DNA of 16,435 bases. Source: UBA1067 sp963661055 (GTDB lineage Bacteria; Verrucomicrobiota; Kiritimatiellia; RFP12; UBA1067). A model generated the notes under the pieces. It was not told where the DNA came from. It searched no databases and was given only the letters and a program-made list of their open reading frames with translations. Positions 1-7,297 of this stretch are shown piece by piece. Position 1 is the first letter of the stretch. Each line of letters opens with the position of its first letter. The position numbers and the translations under genes were made by a program. Where the stretch lies: the NCBI GenBank assembly GCA_963661055.1, contig CAVLAC010000041.1, positions 1 through 16,435 of the forward strand, read 5' to 3'.

Positions 1-12
1 AGCGCAGAGATA

Positions 13-36
13 GTTGAAGTTGGAGTTGAAGTTGAA
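13..36. repeat. Four tandem hexamers, GTTGAA type
   Basis: Four consecutive hexamers read GTTGAA, GTTGGA, GTTGAA, GTTGAA, with one substitution in the second unit. It is a simple-sequence tract outside any gene, and no function can be assigned. Confidence 0.7.
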
Positions 37-59
37 GAAAGGAATTGTAACCTTTAGGT

Positions 60-74
60 ACGGTTATTAACCGT
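60..74. repeat. 15-bp perfect palindrome
   Basis: ACGGTTA, a central T, then TAACCGT form a perfect inverted repeat. It lies about 120 bp upstream of the predicted -10 box of the xylanase promoter, far for a simple operator. The right half continues into a sequence repeated at 16278-16288, so it may belong to the intergenic repeat family and not be a regulator site. Confidence 0.55.
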
Positions 75-119
75 GTAGAAATGTAGAGATGTAGATTATT
101 GGTAGGGCGGGAGGGGGCG

Positions 120-149
120 TTGCGATTTTTGCATAATAGATATTGCGAT
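120..149 (+). promoter_or_regulatory. Paired TTGCGAT direct repeats upstream of xylanase promoter
   Basis: TTGCGAT occurs at 120-126 and 143-149, a start-to-start spacing of 23 bp, roughly two helical turns. AraC-family proteins commonly bind direct repeats spaced this way. The core TTGCGA also forms the centre of the TTTTGCGACA element found at the two minus-strand operons. The spacing to the -10 box differs from those promoters by about 9 bp, so shared control is a weaker inference here. Confidence 0.4.
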
Positions 150-156
150 GAAGGAG

Positions 157-186
157 TTGCCCTTCCGTACCGCTTTATGATATAAT
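157..186 (+). promoter_or_regulatory. Sigma-70-type promoter for the xylanase
   Basis: TTGCCC (157-162) and a perfect TATAAT (181-186) are separated by 18 bp, with a TG just upstream of the -10 box. Transcription would start near position 193 and give a leader of about 213 nt before the xylanase ATG. The -35 box is better than those of the other promoters in the window. Confidence 0.55.
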
Positions 187-229
187 ATGGATATTAAAAT
201 TTAAGAAAGGTCTTTTCGAAGGCAGAACG

Positions 230-388
230 ATGAAGCGCTATTTGTGCAAATATGGGATGAGTCCCATTGCCAACTGGGCTGTGAACACAGCTTCTAGCGC
301 GATTTGCTGTGCGCAGTTGCGCGTCTCGTTGCAATACGACACAATGGACGGTTGTCCTTTACATCTTCTCGCCTTTTCAGAAACCTAA
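230..388 (+). CDS. Possible 52-residue leader ORF (hypothetical)
   Basis: A small ORF starts at an ATG preceded by GAAGG seven bases upstream, and it ends at a TAA 17 bases before the xylanase start. It lies wholly inside the predicted transcript leader. The product begins MKRYLCKYGM and is cysteine-containing (four Cys, including a CC pair at about residues 26-27). I recognise no family in it. The same stretch contains small perfect inverted repeats (252-267, 278-291 and 311-322), so it could be a structured leader and not a gene. Evidence for translation is only the ribosome-binding site, the start codon and the position. Confidence 0.3.
   Translation: MKRYLCKYGMSPIANWAVNTASSAICCAQLRVSLQYDTMDGCPLHLLAFSET
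252..322 (+). other. Three small hairpins in the xylanase leader
   Basis: Perfect stems are visible: ATGGGA/TCCCAT with loop TGAG (252-267), GCTGTG/CACAGC around AA (278-291) and GCGCA/TGCGC around GT (311-322). All lie within the predicted leader, over the possible small ORF. None is followed by a T run, so they are not ordinary terminators. Confidence 0.4.
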
Positions 389-405
389 TCCAAAGGAAAC
401 TAATA

Positions 406-1860
406 ATGAATCAACTGAACATAGCCCTAGGTGTATCTATAATGTTTACTATTGTTGGACATTGCACGGATGTGCCGACAAACACATTGGACAGCGCCGC
501 GACAGTCACAACAGGAGCGGTGAGCACGGAAATTCCCGTTGCGTATCGCGCACTATGGAACGACGCACTTAATGCAGGCATCGATGCGCGAATCGAACAG
601 TATCGAAAAGCGGACGCAACGGTTGACGGGCTTACGCCTGGTGTGGAAGTTAAAATTGAGCAAGTTTCTCATACTTTCCAATTCGGCTCTCATATCTTTA
701 ATTTTGATCAGCTCGGACGCGACGACTGGAACGAGCAGTATCGTGCGACATTCACAAATCTCTGGAACGCTGCAACTGTCGCGTTCTACTGGGATAAAAT
801 GGAGGTGAAAGAGGGCGAAATCCGCTACGCTGCAGGTCCGCGTGACTCTGCTGAATTCTGGAAGTCTGTAAAAGATGTCTCGGCGAAAGAGAAGTGGGAA
901 CGCTATCCTGAATACCGTCGACCAGCACCTGATCCCGTTATTGACTTCCTTCGTGCGCATATGATTTCCATACATGGGCACCCAATGATTTACCCAGTCT
1001 TCTCCCCGCCATGGGTAACGAATGGCGTTGACAAGGTAGGGCTTGCTCAGCGTTACGAGCGACGCATCCGCCAGCTCGGCGAACATTATGGCGCGCGTCT
1101 AGACCAGTGGGATGTCGTGAATGAGACGATTGACCGCTTCTGCTCGATGGCGGGTCCATACCACGACAAAGTCGTATGGAAACGTCCTAATCATCTTGTG
1201 CCAGACGACTACACATTCCTCTGCCATAAGTGGGCGGCGGAGGCATTTCCCCCGAACGTAAAGCTGGAGATGAATGACTCGTGGCGTCCAATCTATGTAC
1301 CATTCACCCAGTCGCTCATCGACCGAGGCGCGAAGATTGATGTCGTGGGTTTACAGATGCATATTTTTAATGCTGACGAGGCTCGCAAAATCTCCGAAGG
1401 CAAGCCATGCATTGCGAACGGTACGGATTGGCGACCAGAGAAGCAATTTGAGATGCTCTGGGCATTGGACACGCTAAAACGCCCGATCCACATCTCGGAA
1501 ATCACAATTCCTGCGCCAGACGACACGCCAGAAAGCGAAGAGATTCAGGCGCGGATGATACGCGACAACTACCGTCTTTGGTTCTCATGGCCAAGCGTCT
1601 ACCGTATTACTTATTGGAACCTCGTCGACCATACCTATCACAATGAAAATCTTGCATCGGGACTTTATGCGGCAGATATGCGCAAAAAGAAGGCCTACTA
1701 TGCGCTTGACCAACTCATCAACCACGACTGGAAAACCCGCCTGACGCTGAAATCTGATGCAGAGGGGAAGGTTTCATTCCGTGGATTCAAGGGGCGCTAT
1801 CGTCTGTCGTGGAAAGACACCAACGGACAGACAATGACGAGAGAAATTGAGGTTAAGTAA
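406..1860 (+). CDS. GH10 endo-beta-1,4-xylanase, divergent
   Basis: This is predicted to cut the beta-1,4-xylan backbone with retention of configuration. The start is the ATG at 406, preceded by AAAGGA; the frame stays open to a TTG at 304 but without comparable support. The 484-residue product has a hydrophobic stretch at about 6-18 but no basic residue before it, so the export signal is weak. A small beta region (about 45-100) precedes the barrel. GH10 hallmarks are WDVVNE with acid/base E240, DVVGLQMHI, and nucleophile E365 in ISEIT, where classical members have TELD. HGHPMIY (190-196) replaces the usual RGHTLVWH-like motif. A short C-terminal beta tail (RGFKGRYRLSW) is typical of the family. 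The gene has its own promoter and converges on the minus-strand operon. Family assignment is firm; precise specificity is inferred. Confidence 0.9.
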   Translation: MNQLNIALGVSIMFTIVGHCTDVPTNTLDSAATVTTGAVSTEIPVAYRALWNDALNAGIDARIEQYRKADATVDGLTPGVEVKIEQVSHTFQFGSHIFNFDQLGRDDWNEQYRATFTNLWNAATVAFYWDKMEVKEGEIRYAAGPRDSAEFWKSVKDVSAKEKWERYPEYRRPAPDPVIDFLRAHMISIHGHPMIYPVFSPPWVTNGVDKVGLAQRYERRIRQLGEHYGARLDQWDVVNETIDRFCSMAGPYHDKVVWKRPNHLVPDDYTFLCHKWAAEAFPPNVKLEMNDSWRPIYVPFTQSLIDRGAKIDVVGLQMHIFNADEARKISEGKPCIANGTDWRPEKQFEMLWALDTLKRPIHISEITIPAPDDTPESEEIQARMIRDNYRLWFSWPSVYRITYWNLVDHTYHNENLASGLYAADMRKKKAYYALDQLINHDWKTRLTLKSDAEGKVSFRGFKGRYRLSWKDTNGQTMTREIEVK

Positions 1861-1861
1861 G

Positions 1862-1886
1862 TAGACTTATTCGTCATTAAGGTCTA
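1862..1886. terminator. Imperfect hairpin between convergent genes
   Basis: TAGACTTA pairs with TAAG(G)TCTA, with one bulged G and an 8-nt loop, two bases after the xylanase stop. The convergent mannosidase gene ends only 56 bp from the xylanase. The hairpin could serve both strands, but the stem is AT-rich and no clear T run follows on either side, so it would be weak. Confidence 0.3.
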
Positions 1887-1916
1887 AACTTCATTTCCGA
1901 CCCAATTCGTTCTTTG

Positions 1917-4064
1917 TTAATTTTTGGGCATCGTAAATAAAAGTGTGCCGCCTTCTATAAGTTCCTGATGAGAGATTACGGGAGTGGATTTTGGCATTCC
2001 ATTCAACGCGGCACTTATCTCCGTTGCCGCAGGAAGAGCTTCTTTTACAATATTCAGCGTCTTACCATTCCCTAAACGGATAACCGACCTCGGTGCGCGC
2101 GGTAAGCTCCATACATACTCGCCTGAAGCAGGATTATACGGATAGAATCCGAGCGTTGCAAAGACATACCAAGCACTCATTTGTCCGCAATCATCGTTTC
2201 CGCAAAGCCCATCTGGCGCATCTTTGTAGAACTCGCGACAAATTTGCTCAACTCTCTCTACCGTCTTTCTTCTTTCGCCTAAAAGCGTATAAAGCCACGC
2301 AACATGATGGCAGGGTTCATTGCCGTGAGCATACTGCCCAATATTACCAGTTGCGTCCTGACAAAGTATTTCGCCTCTAGACCGCGTTGTAAAAAGTTCA
2401 TCGAGTCGCGTCAGGAGGCGTTCCTTGGTGCTAAATGCCGCGATAAGTCCTGAGACATCGTGGAGCACATGAAATGTATACTGCCAGCCATTGCCTTCCG
2501 TAAAATCACGCTCTGGTTGCTTTTCTGGAATTTCATACCACTCGGGGTCATACGGCGAGCGCCACGCTCCTTGAGAGTCTTTGCCGCGAACAAATCCACT
2601 TTCAGAATCAAAGATATTATGCCAATAATTTGCGCGATTCTCAAAGTATCGTGCATCCGCTTCATATCCCAACTTCCGTGCCATTTGTGCCGCGCACCAA
2701 TCATCGAAAGTACATTCCATAACCCGTGAAACGCCTTCATACGGCACAAGGTTATATGGATAATATCCGTATTGGTCATAAATCGCCCAATTCGCCTTTG
2801 TGTCAGCAGGATGGCTCTTTAGAAGAGAGGTTCGCACCGCCTCATATGCTGCATCTCGATCAAACCTAAAGCCCTTCAGCCAAGCATCCAACAACACGGG
2901 GACTGCATGATTGCCAATCATACAATAACCCTCACACCCCCACATCATCCAAATAGGCAAATAACCATAGGACTTCTGGAAATCGAGAATAGAAGCCACA
3001 AAATCCTCTACGCGCTCTGGAACGAGCAATGTGTACAAAGGATGTGCCGCACGGAATGTATCCCAAAGTGAGAAAGTCGAATAGCGCGGCGCTTCACCTA
3101 CATCCGCGACATTATCGGGATGCAAAAAGGTATGATAGAGCGCCGTATAGAAGTTCCGTAAAAGCTGCTGATCTGGCGTTTCAAGTTCAACGCGGCTTAA
3201 AAGCTCTTCCCATTCTGCCGCCGCCTGAGAGCGCACACGCTCAAAATCCCAATCGGGGAGTTCAGCCTTTTCATTCGCGACAGCTTTTTCCACACTATTC
3301 ATAGAGAACGCAATTTTGACCTGTAGGGATTCTCCTTCATTCAAGTCAAAGTCCAATACATAGCGTGCACCATTTTCACCCTCCAAAGGAGGTAACAGAG
3401 TCTTCTTCTGAATGGGACGGTCAAAAACGAGTGAATAGTAATAGCTATGCTCAGGCCAATTCTTTCGAACGCGCGTCCACCCTTGAATAGAGCGATTATC
3501 CTCGCCGAATGTACAGGCGTTTGTAAGCACATGGCTCGACACAAAGTCTTTAACACTTGTTAAACCATGCTGAAAGTCTACAATGAGTCGTGCAGGCGCG
3601 GCTTTAAATGTATAGCGATGAAAGGCGACTACACGTGTCGCCGTCAATTCCGCACGGACTTTCCCGTCATCAAGCGTCACCGCATAATAGCCAGGCGTAG
3701 CGATTTCTCCCTTATGTGTAAATAAGACGCGGCGACGGATTTCCTCACCCGTGAATGGCAAGAGCAAAACATCCCCCATTTCAGCACGCCCAACCCCCGA
3801 AAGATGCGTTTGGCTAAAGCCCTCCAACATATTATCTTCATAACGATAGCCCCCACAATAAGCCCACGAACCATTGCCTGTATCAGGACCTGGCTTAACA
3901 AACGAGAACGGACGCGTCGCGCCAGGATTACAATGCCCCGAACCTCCTGTGCCTATAAATGGATCCACGAACTGCGATACACCTGCTCTAATAGAGTGCC
4001 CCACACAAACAAGGGCTATTACAATAATAGCCCTTGCGCACCTCTTCATTTGTATGCTCTTCAT
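1917..4064 (-). CDS. GH92 exo-alpha-mannosidase
   Basis: GH92 enzymes are calcium-dependent inverting exo-alpha-mannosidases that trim mannose from N-glycans and mannans. The 715-residue product has a cleavable signal peptide (basic MKRC, hydrophobic core, likely cut after SIRA near residue 27). It then shows the family N-terminal signature VDPFIGTGGSGH and FSQTHLSGVG in the beta-sandwich. The (alpha/alpha)6 barrel follows with TEGNGWQY (E523, the expected catalytic acid), GNEPCHH and GNDDCGQMSAW (D624-D625, in the catalytic-base region). Length is normal. It is the last gene of the 9547 operon, 12 bp after the LamG lipoprotein gene. An internal ATG six codons in would also give a signal peptide. 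Linkage preference cannot be read from the sequence. Confidence 0.93.
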   Translation of the reverse strand: MKSIQMKRCARAIIVIALVCVGHSIRAGVSQFVDPFIGTGGSGHCNPGATRPFSFVKPGPDTGNGSWAYCGGYRYEDNMLEGFSQTHLSGVGRAEMGDVLLLPFTGEEIRRRVLFTHKGEIATPGYYAVTLDDGKVRAELTATRVVAFHRYTFKAAPARLIVDFQHGLTSVKDFVSSHVLTNACTFGEDNRSIQGWTRVRKNWPEHSYYYSLVFDRPIQKKTLLPPLEGENGARYVLDFDLNEGESLQVKIAFSMNSVEKAVANEKAELPDWDFERVRSQAAAEWEELLSRVELETPDQQLLRNFYTALYHTFLHPDNVADVGEAPRYSTFSLWDTFRAAHPLYTLLVPERVEDFVASILDFQKSYGYLPIWMMWGCEGYCMIGNHAVPVLLDAWLKGFRFDRDAAYEAVRTSLLKSHPADTKANWAIYDQYGYYPYNLVPYEGVSRVMECTFDDWCAAQMARKLGYEADARYFENRANYWHNIFDSESGFVRGKDSQGAWRSPYDPEWYEIPEKQPERDFTEGNGWQYTFHVLHDVSGLIAAFSTKERLLTRLDELFTTRSRGEILCQDATGNIGQYAHGNEPCHHVAWLYTLLGERRKTVERVEQICREFYKDAPDGLCGNDDCGQMSAWYVFATLGFYPYNPASGEYVWSLPRAPRSVIRLGNGKTLNIVKEALPAATEISAALNGMPKSTPVISHQELIEGGTLLFTMPKN

Positions 4065-4076
4065 CTCTTCACTTAC

Positions 4077-7000
4077 TTATTGAACATCTGAAGGTTTTAG
4101 AGAAACAAAACTTCTCAGTTCATAGGGTGCAAGTTTCAGCGAGATAGTCCCCGCCTTATATTTCTTACCACTAATTGTGTCACGCAAGGGAACGGGTGAC
4201 TGGAAGGATACCTGCGCCGCGTCAACTTCCGTATTCACGGCATAAAACCAGTGTTTGCCGTCCTTTTCAAGCGTCCGAACCTTAACAAACTCAGGCGCCG
4301 AAGTCTTACACGGATAGTCCAACATCTTTTCGGGCGGCAAGGCACGAAACGCTTGCGCAAAGCGAGCTTCCAAGGGTTCATAGCCATAATCGCAAACAAG
4401 AAAACTGCCACGCGTGAAACCGAGGACATCACCATAGCGTAGTGGCACTGCGAAATAGCGCATACCATGTTCGCCCGCTGCGTTGAGCGTAGAGACTCGC
4501 CAGCCTATTTCATTCAGCCAACCCCCACTCAGAGGCTCAACATCCTTCCGACGACCAATATCCGTTTCCATAAACTCATCGCGGCAGGTAACATGAGGGA
4601 ATGCACCTTTCTGAATCTCGCGATAATAGCCCTCCCCTGCTGGCAGACCAATGTAGCGGTCACGCTTCTCTTTTGTATCAGCCCAATACCAGCGCTTGCG
4701 ATGGCGCTGCGGATGCACCGTCACACCAAGAATCGCATTTGGGATTGCCTTTGAAAGCATTTCGCCATCAAAGCCACTTTCACGGAGCGTGCGGCTGGCG
4801 AAGTCCTCACTAAAGTAATCTGGATTCTCGTCAAGCTCATTCACCATATCATAGAGCGGAGCCGCAATAAACCAAAGTCGTAAATCAGGGCGAGCATCTG
4901 AAAGAATCTTCGCCATTTTCACATAGAACTCGGTGAACTTCTCGCACCGCCAGTTCACCCAACGCTCATAGGCGTTCGCACGAATCCACTCATAATAAGC
5001 CTTACCGCGCAATGGATCCTTACGGTCGCAGGGAATCTTCAGCCCCGTATCCTTCTCGAAAGCCTCGATAATGTAGTCGTTATAACCACTTTTAATATCA
5101 CCCCACCACGCTGCACCATCACGGTAAAGCTGGAATGCAATTCCTTTAAAGGCCTTATATCGTTTACCCTGATTCACGAGAGCGCGCACCATCTTCTCAA
5201 TTTCTGCTTGAGTCTGCGGATGGAAAAAGTTTACAATTGGCGGCAAACCATGCTTAATCGTCTGGGTTGGAAGCCCCGTACTCTGAATCGGATAGGGTGA
5301 AGCGTGTAGCGCACCATTCGTAACCATCTCTGCCGTCATCTCAAAGTCTGGCGGATTCGGCAGGTAAATAAGTTCGATATTTGGCATAACATACATACCT
5401 TCCTTCTCGAACTTGACATAGTAGCCTTCAAGAAAATGCTCCGTATGCCGACCTGGTCGCGGGTCATTGCTGGGCACGAGCAATCCACGATACCAACCGC
5501 CAGGATAAGTAAGGACATTTTGTCCGCAATAACGCATAATTGCCGCGTAACGATCGATTTGCTCGCTGAATGACTCAGGCGTAGATTGGTTGTAACGCAT
5601 AGCCAGCGTCAGCGAAGGATCCTCCCAAAACTGACCAAACTGTCGACCCATTGAATCGCCAATACCCGAAGTCTCTACCTTCGTAACAGGCAATGCCGCA
5701 TCCGTCACCTCATAAATTCGAATTTCCGCGACCGCCGCTGGTGCATCTGGTTGCCATGATGTTGCAATAAATGTAAGGTCGTCACTCGCGTGTACCCAGT
5801 AAAGGCAGCGATGATGACGCATTTCCCCTGAATTCGGGAACTCCCCGCCCGTCGAGACACCCTGCGCGAACGAGTAGTCCGAACCTGAGAAGCCCGAGGC
5901 CTGAATCAAAAAGTCCATCGTACGATACTTGTCATCTGGATAGATAATGTCAACAAGATAGAGAGGTTTATTTGTCGGCAAACTAAAGTGCAGGGCAAAG
6001 CGGTCGAATTGCCTATTCCCGCCTTCCAAGTATGGGATATCGCCCAACTTGCCCATACGGCATTTACCGACGGCACGGAACTCATTTGTCGTCAGTGTAG
6101 CGAGATCGGGCGTAATCGTCCTCACAAGTTTAAGATTGCGAGGCTCTCCTGGCTTCTTCGTTGAAGGCAATTCATAGGGATTCTCCGCACGAAGAATAGT
6201 GTAATCATCTCGCGCGAGAATATCATCTCCCTTTAAGAGCCGATATTCATACTTACCCATTTTAAGAGCAGGTGCTTTTAATGTCACAGACTTCACGCCA
6301 TTTGTACACAATACGGATGCGAGTTCCTTGCCCTTTCGATCAACAAGAACAAAGCGCGCGCCATCTAGGGGCTCTGTCCGTCCCTCAAGATCGACTTTAA
6401 GCTCATTTGGTTCATCCGCAAGTGCAAAATGCGGGGCGGAGGCAATAACCGCGCGGCGATCCGCCGCAAAGATTCCCTCGATTTCTGCTGGTGTAAACTG
6501 ACGGTCGTAGACCTTCACCTCATCTATCCAGCCCTCAATAGGCTTGCCATCTTGAGCCTCTGTACTGCCCAACAAGAAGAACTCGGGGGGCAGAACACCT
6601 TCCCTAAACTTCGGGGCTTTGGTGAAGCAACGCGGCAAAATACGACGCGCCTCCTCTTCGCCAACACGCGGAAAAAACTCGCGTGTACCATCGCCACCAC
6701 AGAAGGCACGAAGTCCGTTGTCACGAAGCCCCCAAGTGATTACCCAATGCTCCCAAACTCCCGTTTTACTCCCGAAAACCCCAAATGTAGTGGCATAGGG
6801 CTTCCCGTTGATTTCATCCCGCGAAACCCGCATCTTGTCCCGCTGGTCAAACGCAAAGGAGAAGCGTCCCGACCCCGACTCCGAGCTCTTTTCAAGCTCA
6901 AGTACGGACTTCAGTTTACCGTTTGAACCTTCCTCACGCTTGAGCCAAAAGCTCATCGTGCCACGCTTCCAATCAAGATTTCCCTTCGCCGCATAAGCAA

Positions 7001-7283
7001 GAAGACTCTTTGTCTTTTGCGTAAGACGAACAGCCTCACCAACACGCCCTGGTCCGAAAGTCAACCCCTCGGCACGCAGAGGTGTCGCCGCACCTTTTGC
7101 AAACGCCGCGTCCGCCTTGCCCCCATCAAATGTAATATGCATTGTGAGGTTCTTCTCGGGAGAAATAGACTCCTTCTCGACGGTAGCAGAGCGCACAACA
7201 GACGATTCGGGGTTAGAAGGTGCACATCCCGCCGCGAGTAACGCGGCGAGAGGAAGCAACTTGAGGAAAAGTTTTGAATCCAT
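4077..7283 (-). CDS. LamG lipoprotein with putative glycosidase-like barrel, function unknown
   Basis: The 1068-residue product starts with a lipoprotein signal ending in the lipobox LAAGC (C20), so it should be membrane-anchored. A LamG/concanavalin-like jelly-roll spans about 48-280, starting at MHITFDGG and ending with the hallmark IDEVKVYDRQFTPAEI. Further beta-sandwich regions follow (about 285-370 and 380-545). Residues about 545-980 are rich in aromatics and acids and look like a TIM-barrel glycosidase-type region (YPGGWYRG, AFKGIAFQLYRDG, LWFIAAPLY). The end (about 1000-1068) resembles the beta-domain closing many glycosidases (KLAPYELRSFV). I cannot place it in a named GH family or point to catalytic residues. 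The gene follows the secreted LamG gene by 14 bp and precedes the GH92 gene by 12 bp, so it is co-transcribed with them. Confidence 0.7.
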   Translation of the reverse strand: MDSKLFLKLLPLAALLAAGCAPSNPESSVVRSATVEKESISPEKNLTMHITFDGGKADAAFAKGAATPLRAEGLTFGPGRVGEAVRLTQKTKSLLAYAAKGNLDWKRGTMSFWLKREEGSNGKLKSVLELEKSSESGSGRFSFAFDQRDKMRVSRDEINGKPYATTFGVFGSKTGVWEHWVITWGLRDNGLRAFCGGDGTREFFPRVGEEEARRILPRCFTKAPKFREGVLPPEFFLLGSTEAQDGKPIEGWIDEVKVYDRQFTPAEIEGIFAADRRAVIASAPHFALADEPNELKVDLEGRTEPLDGARFVLVDRKGKELASVLCTNGVKSVTLKAPALKMGKYEYRLLKGDDILARDDYTILRAENPYELPSTKKPGEPRNLKLVRTITPDLATLTTNEFRAVGKCRMGKLGDIPYLEGGNRQFDRFALHFSLPTNKPLYLVDIIYPDDKYRTMDFLIQASGFSGSDYSFAQGVSTGGEFPNSGEMRHHRCLYWVHASDDLTFIATSWQPDAPAAVAEIRIYEVTDAALPVTKVETSGIGDSMGRQFGQFWEDPSLTLAMRYNQSTPESFSEQIDRYAAIMRYCGQNVLTYPGGWYRGLLVPSNDPRPGRHTEHFLEGYYVKFEKEGMYVMPNIELIYLPNPPDFEMTAEMVTNGALHASPYPIQSTGLPTQTIKHGLPPIVNFFHPQTQAEIEKMVRALVNQGKRYKAFKGIAFQLYRDGAAWWGDIKSGYNDYIIEAFEKDTGLKIPCDRKDPLRGKAYYEWIRANAYERWVNWRCEKFTEFYVKMAKILSDARPDLRLWFIAAPLYDMVNELDENPDYFSEDFASRTLRESGFDGEMLSKAIPNAILGVTVHPQRHRKRWYWADTKEKRDRYIGLPAGEGYYREIQKGAFPHVTCRDEFMETDIGRRKDVEPLSGGWLNEIGWRVSTLNAAGEHGMRYFAVPLRYGDVLGFTRGSFLVCDYGYEPLEARFAQAFRALPPEKMLDYPCKTSAPEFVKVRTLEKDGKHWFYAVNTEVDAAQVSFQSPVPLRDTISGKKYKAGTISLKLAPYELRSFVSLKPSDVQ

Positions 7284-7297
7284 ATATATTCTTTCTT

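Larger units (their letters stand above)
1..156. other. Left intergenic flank with short repeats, no gene
   Basis: I see no coding region here. The stretch holds a tandem hexamer run, a 15-bp palindrome, an imperfect octamer run (GTAGAAAT, GTAGAGAT, GTAGATTA at 75-98) and an 11-bp GGTAGGGCGGG at 101-111. GGTAGGGCGGG and TAACCGTGTAG (68-78) both recur at the far right end of the window in the same orientation. This suggests a dispersed intergenic repeat family bounding the locus. Confidence 0.6.

Noticed and set aside
230..388. AgrD-like cyclic peptide precursor
   Set aside because: The Ala/Ser then Cys pattern is only vaguely similar. No AgrB-type protease or charged C-terminal tail is present.
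304..405. N-terminal extension of the xylanase from a TTG at 304
   Set aside because: It has no good ribosome-binding site and would hide the signal-like segment. The ATG at 406 has AAAGGA at good spacing.
406..480. Lipoprotein signal on the xylanase
   Set aside because: The cysteine follows His (VGHC), which does not fit the lipobox requirement for Gly, Ala or Ser at -1, and no basic residue precedes the hydrophobic segment.
553..1086. 177-codon antisense frame inside the xylanase
   Set aside because: It is a shadow of the conserved xylanase barrel with no independent start signal or domain.
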